From Acetispira formosa (nom. nud.) (GTDB taxonomy: Bacteria; Desulfobacterota; Desulfarculia; Adiutricales; Adiutricaceae): a stretch of DNA of 64,000 nucleotides. The stretch covers positions 1,984,001 to 2,048,000 of the forward strand of contig CP026657.1 of NCBI GenBank assembly GCA_023525915.1, in the 5' to 3' direction. Made by a program: the position numbers and the translations under genes. Numbering within the stretch: the first letter of the stretch is position 1; each line of letters starts with the position of its first letter. Under the pieces are notes generated by a model, which saw only the letters and a program-made list of their open reading frames with translations, was not told the DNA's origin and searched no databases. This document shows positions 26,094 through 34,665 of the stretch, one piece after another.

Positions 26094-26133
26094 CGGTTGA
26101 ACCAATTATGCATGTGGTTCAACCAAAAGTCAA
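26094..26133 (-). promoter_or_regulatory. Promoter with two GntR operators ahead of the regulator gene
   Basis: Minus strand: TTGACT (26128-26133), 17-base spacer, CATAAT (26105-26110). One palindrome TGGTTCAACCA (26115-26125) lies inside the spacer. A second, CGGTTGAACCA (26094-26104), touches the -10 box on its downstream side. The TGGTNNNACCA form is the known operator shape of FadR/FCD regulators. Confidence 0.78.
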
Positions 26134-26225
26134 CCGCTTTTTGACTTTATCATTTAAAAAGATGCCTATATTAAGATAACGTTGTGTTTATATTGCCATT
26201 ATATGATATCGCCCGATTTTCATAC

Positions 26226-26236
26226 TGGTTGAACCA
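26226..26236. promoter_or_regulatory. Third copy of the GntR operator
   Basis: Perfect TGGTTGAACCA two bases beyond the NCS2 permease stop codon and 111 bases from the operator in the promoter spacer. Possible auxiliary site. Confidence 0.6.
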
Positions 26237-26238
26237 GT

Positions 26239-27501
26239 TTAGGCTCTGGCTCGAAAAACAACATGCTCCAACATTATCACGGTTATGGTGCCCATGACAA
26301 AACCGTTGCCCACAATAGGGCGCAGCAGATCGGGGAGGCCCTTGAAAGCCGGGCCCGGAGTGAAAGCGATCATGAGACCCACCATCAGTGAAAGGCCGAC
26401 AGTTATTCCGCTTTCAAAATTGGTGACGCCTTTTTCAGCCACCAGCATGGTCAGGCCGCTGGAGAGTTGGGCGGCCATCAGATAAAGCATCAGCGAACCC
26501 ATGACCGCGCCGGGTATATGGGAGAGCAATAACACGATATCGGATGACATGGCACAGAGAATCAGGCCGATCCCGGCCGGGATGAGGGTAAAGCGGGAGG
26601 CGTTGCCAGTGCCGGCGATAACCCCGGCACTGAGGGAGTAATCCACCGAACCGATAACCCCAAGGCCGCCGGCGGCCACATTGGCCAGGCCCACGACGCC
26701 AACCCCTCTTTTAATCCGGCCAGGCATGTCATCGAGTTTAAGCAGGTGGCCCAGAGATTCGACGGAGCCCAGTTCGTTTATCAGCAAAGCCAGAAAGCAG
26801 AAGAGGAAAGAGAGAACAGTTCCGGCGTGGAAGTCGAAAGAACTGATTAGAAAACCGGCCGCGACAGTTTCAGTAGTTGCGGAAGAAGCGGCCGGGAACC
26901 CCTGGAACGCGAAATAAGCGAGGGTGCCGCCGCCGATACCGATGATAACGGTCAGAGATTTCAGCACGCCAGGCAGTATTTTATTGCAAATAATCAGAGC
27001 CAGCACCAGAAGGACAGCAAAGCACAGATGAAAAGCGGGTTGCTCATGGCCGCCAAGCACCAGGTTCAGAATGGTCGGGGTCAGGGTGAAAGCGATGAGC
27101 ACGAGGATAACGGAAACGATGCGCGGTGTAAAAAAGAAGCGCAGGCGGGCCAAAACGCCGCTGAAGGCCAGAAGGGCCAGGACGGCTCCGCCGACCAGGA
27201 TGGCTGAATAAATAGCCTCCATCCCCTGGGCGATGGAAGCGGTCATGCCCACCAGAAGGATGGTGGCCGGGCCGACCACCAGGGGCATGCGGTGACCCAG
27301 AAGGATTTGAATTATGGCGGTGACGCCGGTGAGGGCGAAAAGTTTCTGAAGGTAGAAAGCCTGAAGGCTGATATCGTCGAAATGGAGGCGGGATACCACC
27401 ACTCCCATGATTACCACACAGGGCAGCGAAACGGCCCACCACTGCAAACCATACAAAAGCATCGGCCCCAGGCCCGGCTTGTCATTGACCGCATATTTCA
27501 T
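26239..27501 (-). CDS. NCS2-family nucleobase/xanthine-uracil permease
   Basis: 420 residues from the ATG at 27501 (GGAG upstream). Many hydrophobic segments, an N-terminal LLYGLQWWAVSLPCVVIMG region and a central motif NELGSVESLGHLLKLDD match the xanthine/uracil permease (NCS2) fold. Characterised members carry purines, pyrimidines or ascorbate across the inner membrane with protons or sodium. No purine or pyrimidine catabolic gene lies nearby, so the substrate is open. It precedes the GntR gene on the same strand. Confidence 0.85.
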   Translation of the reverse strand: MKYAVNDKPGLGPMLLYGLQWWAVSLPCVVIMGVVVSRLHFDDISLQAFYLQKLFALTGVTAIIQILLGHRMPLVVGPATILLVGMTASIAQGMEAIYSAILVGGAVLALLAFSGVLARLRFFFTPRIVSVILVLIAFTLTPTILNLVLGGHEQPAFHLCFAVLLVLALIICNKILPGVLKSLTVIIGIGGGTLAYFAFQGFPAASSATTETVAAGFLISSFDFHAGTVLSFLFCFLALLINELGSVESLGHLLKLDDMPGRIKRGVGVVGLANVAAGGLGVIGSVDYSLSAGVIAGTGNASRFTLIPAGIGLILCAMSSDIVLLLSHIPGAVMGSLMLYLMAAQLSSGLTMLVAEKGVTNFESGITVGLSLMVGLMIAFTPGPAFKGLPDLLRPIVGNGFVMGTITVIMLEHVVFRARA

Positions 27502-27554
27502 AGTGACTCCATTGGCAGGGGCCACGCCGGGAAGGCCGCGGCACCGGCCCGGCC

Positions 27555-28028
27555 CTACCTTTTGGCCTTAACTGTGACTACTTCCATCTCAACGCCATAG
27601 ACGGCCGTCCGGGACAGGGAATGCTTGATATCGCCATCGGCTTTATCCATATAATCCGGCAGGTACCTCTCGGCCAGTTCATAAAGAATATCATATTTCT
27701 CTTTTTCGTCGCTGACCTCTGAGACATTTCCGAAAATGACCACGCTTTCAAAATAGGTGCTGAAGTTGTCGGCGTAAACCGGTTTGGTTCCGCCCACCAC
27801 CGTAAAGCAGGCTTTGGGGTTGCCTTTAATGTTGTCGATCTTGTGGCCATTCATGGCTGAATGAAAATAAACCTTATTATCTTTGACTATATAGGAAAGA
27901 GGGGTACCGTAAGGTTGGCCGTCAGCGTCCACAGTAGACAGAATTCCATATTCACAATTTTTAAGGATGGCCAGGCCCTCCTCGCGGCTTCTTTGCCGGT
28001 CTTTGCGGCGCATTGGTTTTTCCTGCAT
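27555..28028 (-). CDS. PNPOx-like flavin-binding protein (NimA-type split-barrel)
   Basis: 157 residues. The pattern GILSTVDADGQPYGTPLSYIV, then KVYFHSAMNGHKIDNI and the Cys of KACFTVVG, is that of pyridoxamine-5'-phosphate-oxidase-like split-barrel proteins. The group is often called NimA-type, implicated in reduction of nitroimidazoles, and binds FMN or F420. Physiological substrate unknown. GAGGGG precedes the ATG. It may be co-transcribed with the permease, whose ATG is 53 bases away. It ends in TAG. Confidence 0.85.
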   Translation of the reverse strand: MQEKPMRRKDRQRSREEGLAILKNCEYGILSTVDADGQPYGTPLSYIVKDNKVYFHSAMNGHKIDNIKGNPKACFTVVGGTKPVYADNFSTYFESVVIFGNVSEVSDEKEKYDILYELAERYLPDYMDKADGDIKHSLSRTAVYGVEMEVVTVKAKR

Positions 28029-28100
28029 AGTTCACCCCTCCATTCGGATGTTAATGATGATTCAGTATATCATAATCTCCTCTGAAAATCCCCAGCCCTG

Positions 28101-28272
28101 AGCAATTCTAATTATGGCTTTTTCCCCTGAACTTGTGGCGTGCAGCTACACAAAAAGCGTGGTTTTTGTTTCGCAAGTTGCTATTTTACCGTAAAAACCA
28201 GTCGCTGGCGCTCCGTCGCCCCTGTGGGTCGACCTGCTATTTTGAAATTGCCGTCTACTTTGAGAATTGCTG
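28101..28272 (+). repeat. MITE-like repeat family A, copy
   Basis: 172 bp, AGCAATTCTAATTATGGC ... ACTTTGAGAATTGCTG. The left end belongs to the AATTATGG subtype and the right end to the CTTTGAG subtype, so the ends are mixed. Confidence 0.85.
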
Positions 28273-28359
28273 CCTTGCGGTAACTATGCAACCCATTTTA
28301 AAATGAAAGAGTGTGCCTTAATAAAAATCATAAGTTTACCAATTTATGTCCCGCCCGCG

Positions 28360-28480
28360 CGAAGAATTTTTTCGTGCGCGCTAGGCGGAGGCCTTTTATA
28401 TCGAGGGGATAAGCCCTTTGGCTATCCCCTTGATATAAAGGGCCGACAACGACGCATGGCGGAAAAAGTCTGAGCACCCC
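28360..28480. repeat. Inverted-repeat element with strong internal hairpin
   Basis: TTTATATCGAGGGGATAAGCC and GGCTATCCCCTTGATATAAA (28395-28440) pair closely. The flanks GCTAGGCGGAGGC and GACAACGACGC resemble the core of the element at 10205. With the family A copy it accounts for most of the 581-base gap before 28610. Confidence 0.6.
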
Positions 28481-28534
28481 GCCACCTACCGGCTGAATAG
28501 TTACCCCTTGCGCTTGCCGGTAAGAAGGGTTATA

Positions 28535-28562
28535 TTACAAATGAGATTGGTTCTCTATTGCA
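28535..28562. promoter_or_regulatory. Possible operator ahead of the Cys-rich/Fur-FeoA pair
   Basis: Imperfect dyad TTACAAATGAGA-ttgg-TTCTCTATTGCAA, 48 bases before the start codon at 28610. It does not match the classical Fur box closely. A binding site for the Fur-FeoA protein is only a guess. Confidence 0.3.
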
Positions 28563-28609
28563 ACAACAATCTGCTTCAGGGTTAACCATCAGCTTCGAGA
28601 GGTGAAACT

Positions 28610-28771
28610 ATGGATTCCCAGACTATTTTGGTTATTATCATTGCAGTGGCCTGTGCTTTGCTTCTGGTCAAAAAATATGCCCGCTCGGCCAAAGGCGCCG
28701 GAGGCTGCGGGTGTGGCTGCGGGGGTGATTGCCCCTCCGGCCAGGCTGATAAATGCGGAGATAAAAAATGA
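28610..28771 (+). CDS. Small Cys-rich single-helix membrane protein, FeoB-associated type
   Basis: 53 residues, too short for usual ORF cut-offs. It has an N-terminal membrane helix (QTILVIIIAVACALLLV) followed by Lys/Arg and then a Cys-rich tail GCGCGCGGDC...KCGDKK with five cysteines in the tail. This is the pattern of FeoB-associated Cys-rich membrane proteins, thought to assist ferrous iron uptake. AGAGGTGAAACT precedes the ATG. The stop codon overlaps the next start in ATGA, so it is translationally coupled to the Fur-FeoA gene. No feoB is present in this window. Confidence 0.75.
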   Translation: MDSQTILVIIIAVACALLLVKKYARSAKGAGGCGCGCGGDCPSGQADKCGDKK

Positions 28772-29655
28772 ACTCGGCCTTTACCCATATGGCCCGGCGG
28801 CTTCACCGCCACCTGAGCCGTTACCTCGACCGCCAGGGCGGCCTGAGGAATCTTGATGTGAACAGCGGGGCCAAAACCACGCCCCATGCCGGTGAAAAAG
28901 AGGCCCTGGCCACCATCCTGTCAGGTTTGGGACACCAGAACCCCGAAGAGCCGATGTTCATGCTTGAGATTTTTCTGTCCTCCGACTGCCACCTTACGGC
29001 TGAGGAGTTTCAGGCGCTCATGATTGAAAACGGCCATGACATAAGCCTTGACAGAGCCCAGGTATCTCTGGAATTTTTTACAGCCATGGGTTTCGCTGAG
29101 CGTCATTATACTGAAGACGGCCGCGCCCTCTACGAACGCAGTGGTCCCGGCAGCCACCATGACCACATCATTTGCAGCGGCTGCGGCCGGAATGTGGAGT
29201 TCAACCGGCCGGATGTCGACCATTTGATCGAAAAAATCGCCTGTGATGAAGAATTCTGCCACCTTCACCACAAGCTGGTTATTTACGGCCTTTGCCCGGA
29301 ATGCCGCGAACGCCGGGCCAAGGGCCTGCCGCTTTCGGAAACGGCCGTCGGAGAAGTGGTTTCAGTGGTTCACCTTGGGGGGAATGAAGACATGGTGCAC
29401 CGGCTGGCCAATCTTGGCCTGCATAAAGGGACACGTTTGAAAGTGCTGGGGGAACAGGGGGGGACGATGGTTGTCCTTCAGGATAACTGCCGTCTGGCCA
29501 TGGGGCCGGAAATGGCCGCCAGCGTCATGGTCCGCACTGTGGGGCGCGGCCGGGGCGGGCATTGCGGTGATCACAGAAATATCTGGCCTTTTCACGGCCC
29601 GGACACCGTTGAATACCAGGACAACATCCGTCACCGCCGCCGCGAAGACGCTTAG
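28768..29655 (+). CDS. Fur-family metalloregulator fused to a FeoA domain
   Basis: 295 residues. After a basic N-terminus, residues about 55-185 are Fur-like: winged helix (HLTAEEFQALM ... SLEFFTAMGFAERHY), metal region SHHDHIICSGCGRNVEF and a second Cys pair GLCPEC. Residues about 190-262 are a FeoA SH3-like domain (VVSVVHLGGNEDMVHRLANL, GTRLKVLGEQGG, LAMGPEMAASVMVR). A His/Gly/Arg-rich tail follows. Fur normally represses iron uptake genes when Fe(II) is bound; FeoA assists FeoB. Fusion in one chain would tie iron sensing to ferrous transport. It is coupled by ATGA to the Cys-rich membrane protein. Domain calls are firm; the mechanism is inference. It ends with TAG. Confidence 0.88.
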   Translation: MNSAFTHMARRLHRHLSRYLDRQGGLRNLDVNSGAKTTPHAGEKEALATILSGLGHQNPEEPMFMLEIFLSSDCHLTAEEFQALMIENGHDISLDRAQVSLEFFTAMGFAERHYTEDGRALYERSGPGSHHDHIICSGCGRNVEFNRPDVDHLIEKIACDEEFCHLHHKLVIYGLCPECRERRAKGLPLSETAVGEVVSVVHLGGNEDMVHRLANLGLHKGTRLKVLGEQGGTMVVLQDNCRLAMGPEMAASVMVRTVGRGRGGHCGDHRNIWPFHGPDTVEYQDNIRHRRREDA

Positions 29656-29670
29656 CGCTCAGGCAGCAGA

Positions 29671-29700
29671 AAGGAAGGCTCACCGCCTTCCTTTCCTGTT
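29671..29700 (+). terminator. Terminator after the Fur-FeoA gene
   Basis: AAGGAAGGC-tcacc-GCCTTCCTT followed by a pyrimidine-rich TCCTGTTT tail. Confidence 0.65.
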
Positions 29701-29815
29701 TATGGTCAATATTAAAAATGAAGTAACAGCGGGTGATCGCCGCCTGGATAAACGTTTTGACCCAGCTTACGGCGGCGAAATTATAAGATCGACCATGCAC
29801 CAGCCCGATATTGCC

Positions 29816-30259
29816 CTAAAGGCTGTGATTGATAAGACTGAACAACCGCTCCGTTTCCGCCTCCTGCCGGGCGGCCTCCGCCTCGCCAAGTTCGTGGTCA
29901 TATCCGATCAAGTGCAAAAGGCCATGAATCAGGTAGAAATAAAACATTTCCCCATCCGTGTAGCCCAGCGGCCCGGCCTCCCTCATGATGGTTTCAGTGG
30001 AGATGACGATGTCGCCCAAAACCCTGGGAGTACCGGCCATCATCATCCCCTCTTCCATCGCGAACGACAGGACGTTGGTGGCCCGGTCCTTACCCCGATA
30101 CTGACGGTTGATGGACCTTATCTCCTCATCATCAGTGACCGTGACCGAAAGGTCGGCTTCGGCCAGGTTCAGCTCCTTCAGAAGCCTGGCCAGCCGACGC
30201 CGCAGATTGGCCGATTTAATGGGTAACGCCTTTTGACGGTTCGACAGGTAAATGGCCAT
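29816..30259 (-). CDS. ybeY: Endoribonuclease YbeY (rRNA maturation)
   Basis: 147 residues from the ATG at 30259 (AGAGA ahead; the in-frame TTG at 30289 is less likely). The zinc-binding motif HGLLHLIGYDH near the C-terminus and the NVLSFAMEEG stretch are diagnostic. YbeY is a metal-dependent RNase for 16S rRNA 3' processing and ribosome quality control. The start overlaps the upstream pgpH-type gene by 44 bases, completing the common phoH-pgpH-ybeY order. It ends with TAG. Confidence 0.95.
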   Translation of the reverse strand: MAIYLSNRQKALPIKSANLRRRLARLLKELNLAEADLSVTVTDDEEIRSINRQYRGKDRATNVLSFAMEEGMMMAGTPRVLGDIVISTETIMREAGPLGYTDGEMFYFYLIHGLLHLIGYDHELGEAEAARQEAETERLFSLINHSL

Positions 30260-32657
30260 AAATCTCTTTCGGCTCGGCTTTGGGTTCAACCGGTTCCTTT
30301 TTCAAGGCCGGGGTGGCCTCTTTCTCTTTGGCCGCGTCTTTGCGGCCGCCGGGATAGGCCACCCGATGGTGATAAATGCCGATCAGGATAGTGGTGAAAT
30401 TATTGATCACCTCTGAAATTTCCCGGCCGGTCAATTCACAGTCGTCCAACTGGCCGTCGCTGAAAACGGAATTGACCAGCTGACGCACCATGTTGCGAAT
30501 CTTTGTAGGGGTGGGTTCGGACAATGACCGGGTGGCCGCTTCACAGATGTCGGCCAGCATGACCAGGCCGGCCTCTTTGGCTTGCGGCCTGGGGCCGGGA
30601 TAGCGATAATCACCCTCATTGACCTCCGGCTGGCCCTCCTGCCTTTGCTCTTTGGCTTTGTGATAGAAAAAACCCATCAGGCCCGTGCCGTGATGCTGCT
30701 CGACAATATCGACTATACCTTGCGGCAGATGGTTTTCCCGGGCCAGTTCCGCTCCGTCCTTGACGTGCCCGATGAGAATCAGGGCCGACATTGAGGGGGC
30801 CAGAGTGTCATGCCGGTTTTCCCCGGTCTGGTTTTCCACAAAATAGAGCGGCTTCTTCATTTTGCCGATGTCATGATAATAGGCGCCCACCCTGGCCAGG
30901 TGGGGGTTGGCCCCGATGGCCTCGGCCGCCGCCTCGACCATGGCCCCGACAATGACGGAGTGGTGATAGGTTCCGGGGGCGGTGAGCATCAGTTCCCTCA
31001 ACAAGGGCCGGTCTAGATTGCCCAGCTCCAGCAGTTTAAGGTTAGTGCTGAAACCGAAAGCGCTTTCGATAAGGGGAATCATGCCGCTGGCCATAACCCC
31101 GGACAGGACGCCGGAAGCGGCGGCCGCGCAGAAGTTATAGGAAGTCTGCCGCGTCCACTGCAAGTCGCCATAAAGGGTCAGGCCGAAGAGAGTCAGACAG
31201 TTGACCACCATGACCCAGAAGGAGGCCGGTATCAAATGGCCTCTTTCATTCATGTTCCTGAGGCACCAGGTGGCCGCAATGGCCCCGTTGTAACTGTAGA
31301 CGAAAACCATGAATTTGCCGGTGGGTGAGACAATGGTGGCGACCATGGCCGCGAAGAGGGCCATGAAGGAAGCCTTGCGAACGCCAAAAAAGACGGCGGT
31401 GAGCATGGTGGCCGTTGAAATGGGCATGGCGTAGAGGATGGTGCGGCTGTCCACAAAATCAAAATCCCAGGAAAGGCTGGCCCCGAACAGGCTGGCGCTG
31501 TGGGCCATCAGGGCCACCATGACCAATTGAAGGCTGATGAATATCTGTTCCTTGAGGGCGATTCGATGATAACCACCCTGCTGACGGTTAATCAGCGAGA
31601 GAATCAGGCCGGAATTGAAGAAAACGAAGAGCACCACAAACAGGCCGGCAAATTTATAGAGCCAATTGTAGCTGCTGGCCGTCTCTCTCATGGCCTTTAT
31701 TTTCTCCATGGCTTCCATGCCGATGACTGAACCTTCCCGGACGATGACCTCACCGGCCCGAATATTCATATAGGAAATCGGAACCTGGGCCCGGGCTTCG
31801 GCCAGCCGCCTCTCGGTCTCCTGAAAATCGGGCTTGAGGTTGGGCCGGGCCAGTCCCCTGGCCAGGAGCATTATCAGCTCAACTTCATCAGGCGTGAAGC
31901 GGGCGGTCAGAACCCTGCCCCTGATTTCCATCAGGCGCTCCACGGCCGAGCGATCCATGAGGGCGGCGGCGGTCGGGAGGGTGTATTCACTTCTGGATGA
32001 CATCAATACAATGGAGACAGGACGCTGACGCTGCCCGGCGGCCAGATAGTTGGGAGCCTCCAGAAGGCCCATGGCCATTATTTCAGAGGCCAGGCTTAGG
32101 ACCTGACGTGCGATATCCGGCCTGAAATGGCTTTCCAGGGCCAGCCGCCAGAGGCGGGAATCAGAATCAGGCACATGGAAAAGGCTGTTGAAAGAGACTT
32201 CCAGGCTTTCCAGCTCCCGGCTGATCTGAATGGAGGCGCTGCCTGAGGTTGGCCTCTCCATAGCCGCCACCAGCTCACGGCCACGCCGGAAAATAGTGGC
32301 CGCCTCTTCCTCCAGCACCGGAATCACGGCGTCATCAAGGACGAAAACCGGCGGGACCGCTGATTCCGCCGCAGCCATATTATGCTGGGTGGCCGCGTGA
32401 TCCACCACCGAGAGCCCCCGATCGGCCCTGATGGTATATTCCGCCACATCACCGACTTGATACCGCACGGGCGTGGGAAAGGCCAGAAGCACTGTCACGG
32501 CGGTCAAAAGCCCCACCAGGGCCAATTGGGAATACAAGCCATGTTCGGCGATCCAGTTCAGACGCCTCTTGATAAAATGTTTCCAAGGATGTCGGCCCCT
32601 ATCCGGCACATGGCGGGATTTAAGAGCCCTGGTCATTTCGGAATGTCTGGAAGTCAC
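30216..32657 (-). CDS. 7TM-HD domain membrane protein, PgpH-type (cyclic-di-AMP phosphodiesterase family)
   Basis: 813 residues. It has an N-terminal membrane helix (about 38-60), a long extracytoplasmic 7TMR-HDED region, seven membrane helices (about 345-530), then a cytoplasmic HD domain with ARVGAYYHDIGKMKKP (HD pair) and later His residues (EQHHGTG). PgpH in Listeria hydrolyses c-di-AMP. In this phylum the family is conserved between phoH and ybeY but activity is mostly unproven. An acidic/Lys-rich tail ends the protein. Confidence 0.9.
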   Translation of the reverse strand: MTSRHSEMTRALKSRHVPDRGRHPWKHFIKRRLNWIAEHGLYSQLALVGLLTAVTVLLAFPTPVRYQVGDVAEYTIRADRGLSVVDHAATQHNMAAAESAVPPVFVLDDAVIPVLEEEAATIFRRGRELVAAMERPTSGSASIQISRELESLEVSFNSLFHVPDSDSRLWRLALESHFRPDIARQVLSLASEIMAMGLLEAPNYLAAGQRQRPVSIVLMSSRSEYTLPTAAALMDRSAVERLMEIRGRVLTARFTPDEVELIMLLARGLARPNLKPDFQETERRLAEARAQVPISYMNIRAGEVIVREGSVIGMEAMEKIKAMRETASSYNWLYKFAGLFVVLFVFFNSGLILSLINRQQGGYHRIALKEQIFISLQLVMVALMAHSASLFGASLSWDFDFVDSRTILYAMPISTATMLTAVFFGVRKASFMALFAAMVATIVSPTGKFMVFVYSYNGAIAATWCLRNMNERGHLIPASFWVMVVNCLTLFGLTLYGDLQWTRQTSYNFCAAAASGVLSGVMASGMIPLIESAFGFSTNLKLLELGNLDRPLLRELMLTAPGTYHHSVIVGAMVEAAAEAIGANPHLARVGAYYHDIGKMKKPLYFVENQTGENRHDTLAPSMSALILIGHVKDGAELARENHLPQGIVDIVEQHHGTGLMGFFYHKAKEQRQEGQPEVNEGDYRYPGPRPQAKEAGLVMLADICEAATRSLSEPTPTKIRNMVRQLVNSVFSDGQLDDCELTGREISEVINNFTTILIGIYHHRVAYPGGRKDAAKEKEATPALKKEPVEPKAEPKEIYGHLPVEPSKGVTH

Positions 32658-32663
32658 TATTTA

Positions 32664-33216
32664 TTATCTCCTGCCCTGAACTTGCGGCTCAGAGCTGCGC
32701 AAAAAGCGTGGTTTTTGCTTCGCGAACAACTACTTTAACCTTAAAAACCAGTCGCTGGCGCTCCGTCTCGCTGCGCTCGACCCAGGCTCTATGCGACGGC
32801 CATAATTAGAATGTCACCCAAGGATCGACCTGCTATTTTTCAAACAGCCGTCTTTAAAATGGCCGACTTATTTTTCACTCTTTTCACGCTAACAACCGCT
32901 TCAACCTTAAAACCAGTCGCTGGCGCTCCGTCTCGCTGCGCTCAACCCAGGCTTTATGCGACGGCCATAATTAGAATGTCACCCAAGGGTCGACCTGCTA
33001 TTTTTCAAACAGCCGTCTTTAAAATGGCCGATTTATTTTTCACTCTTTTCACACTAACAACCGCTTCAACCTTAAAACCAGTCGCTGGCGCTCCGTCTCG
33101 CTGCGCTCGACCCAGGCTTTATGCGACGGCCATAATTAGAATGTCACCCAAGGGTCGACCTGCTATTTTTCAAACAGCCGTCTTTAAAATGGCCGATTTA
33201 TTTTTCACTCTTTTCA
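32664..33216 (+). repeat. Family A repeat expanded into 165-bp tandem units, including the 3' end of phoH
   Basis: The landmark GTCGCTGGCGCTCC recurs at 32751, 32916 and 33081, exactly 165 bases apart. Each unit also contains GGCCGATTTATTTTTCACTC, the last codons and stop of phoH. The third unit runs into the real phoH end (match to 33216). A frame crosses the array on the plus strand but is only repeat sequence. Confidence 0.88.
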
Positions 33217-34190
33217 GCGGACGCCTTGTCATAAGCTTCTATTATTTTCCTCACCAGACGGTGGCGCACCACATCAGCCGCCCCAAAGCGGCAGAAAGCT
33301 ATGCCCTCAATGCCCTCCAGGATAGTGACGGCTTCCCGGAGCCCGGCCGGAAAGCTGCCCGGCAGGTCACTCTGGCCGGGATCGCCCGTCACCACCGCCT
33401 TGGAGCCCGGCCCCAGGCGGGTCAGGAACATTTTCATTTGCTCCCGGGTACAGTTCTGGGCTTCGTCCAGTATCACAAAAGCTTCACTCAGCGTCCGGCC
33501 CCGCATGAAAGCCAGGGGCGCGACCTCAATCACCCGCCGCTCACTTAGTTTCACATATTTTTCATAGGGAATAAGGTCGTCCAAGGCATCATAGATGGGA
33601 CGGAGGTAGGGATCAATTTTCTCGGCCAGGTCGCCTGGCAGAAAACCCAGGCGCTCACCCGCCTCAACGGCCGGACGGGTAATGATAATCCGGGAGACGC
33701 GCTCCTCAGCCAGGGCAGCCACGGCCATGGCCACGGCCAGATAGGTTTTGCCCGTGCCCGCCGGCCCCAGACCGAAGACCAGGTCGTTTTGGCCGATGGC
33801 TTCCAGATAAAGCCGCTGGGCCGGATTTTTGGCCGCCACCTGCTTGCGTGACAAATGGGGGTTGACTAAAGGCCGGGTATACTCCAAAAGGTCGACTTCA
33901 GGATGATTGCGGGCCAGGCTCAACAGGCACTCCGTATCCCACTCGGAAGGGTGTCCGCCGCCCGCGGCCATGGCGCTCAGGGCCTCAATCACTTTGCGGG
34001 CCGTTAGAGCCTTTTCAGGCGATGCGTCGCCGGGGATAATAATCTCATGTCCGCGCTGGCCGATATTCAAGCCCAGCAGACGAGACAAAACCTTAAGATT
34101 TCCTGACCCAGCACCAAATCCTCTGGCGGCCGTCTCCACCTGTCCATACTGATCATTGGCATAAGCGGCCGGCCGTTTCTTAGCACCCAT
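33198..34190 (-). CDS. phoH: PhoH-family ATPase
   Basis: 330 residues from the ATG at 34190. AAGGAG lies 14 bases upstream, a little far; in-frame non-ATG codons lie closer, so the exact start is uncertain. Walker A GPAGTGKTYLAVAMAV, Walker B FVILDEAQNCT and the preceding VEAGERLGFLPGDL are typical of PhoH/YbeZ. Predicted cytosolic RNA-related ATPase working with YbeY. Its last eight codons have been copied into the tandem array downstream. Confidence 0.92.
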   Translation of the reverse strand: MGAKKRPAAYANDQYGQVETAARGFGAGSGNLKVLSRLLGLNIGQRGHEIIIPGDASPEKALTARKVIEALSAMAAGGGHPSEWDTECLLSLARNHPEVDLLEYTRPLVNPHLSRKQVAAKNPAQRLYLEAIGQNDLVFGLGPAGTGKTYLAVAMAVAALAEERVSRIIITRPAVEAGERLGFLPGDLAEKIDPYLRPIYDALDDLIPYEKYVKLSERRVIEVAPLAFMRGRTLSEAFVILDEAQNCTREQMKMFLTRLGPGSKAVVTGDPGQSDLPGSFPAGLREAVTILEGIEGIAFCRFGAADVVRHRLVRKIIEAYDKASAEKSEK

Positions 34191-34237
34191 ATTTATAATG
34201 GAGTCTCCTTCTTGGGTATTAAAGAGCGATTCTATAC

Positions 34238-34345
34238 TTTTTCCCTTCAACCTGCGGCCCGCAGCCGGGCGAAAGTGTAATTTTTGTCCGGCGCTCGACC
34301 GCTGTCATTAAGACAAAAAGGAAAAATATAAATAGAACCGACGGC
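34238..34345 (+). repeat. Degenerate family A remnant
   Basis: ACTTTTTCCCTTCAACCTGC, GCGAAAGTGTAATTTTTGTC and GGCGCTCGACC align with the family A consensus but are eroded. The remaining gap to 34666 is AT-rich with only the promoter at 34507. Confidence 0.5.
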
Positions 34346-34506
34346 TATAAAGCCCGATTTTACATCAGCTATTATACTCTCAATCTGAAATAAACAACAG
34401 CCTTAAAATAGAAGACTATCCGGCATTTGATATCGCATAATGAAACTCTGGAAATATTTTGTAAAACAATAGTCAATGTTGAAAAAAACTTATAGCCACT
34501 GATCAC

Positions 34507-34535
34507 TTGACATAGTTTCAGGGTTGATTTATCCT
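34507..34535 (+). promoter_or_regulatory. Sigma-70-type promoter for the encapsulin operon
   Basis: Perfect TTGACA (34507-34512), 17-base spacer, TATCCT (34530-34535), 130 bases ahead of the first start codon. Confidence 0.65.
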
Positions 34536-34665
34536 GATTTTAAGTCGATAGCAACAGTGCTTTTATGAAAGCTGCGCCATCGGCTTTTTTTCTAACCCTG
34601 AAGCCCCGGCGGCGTTTCGACGGTAGGCTTCTCAAACTCCCACACTTTTTGAAGGAGTAATCAAC

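Noticed and set aside
32811..33548. Plus-strand frame with three internal repeats, looking like a repeat protein
   Set aside because: It is a translation of the 165-bp tandem repeat and of the phoH antisense strand. The unit length is a multiple of three by chance.
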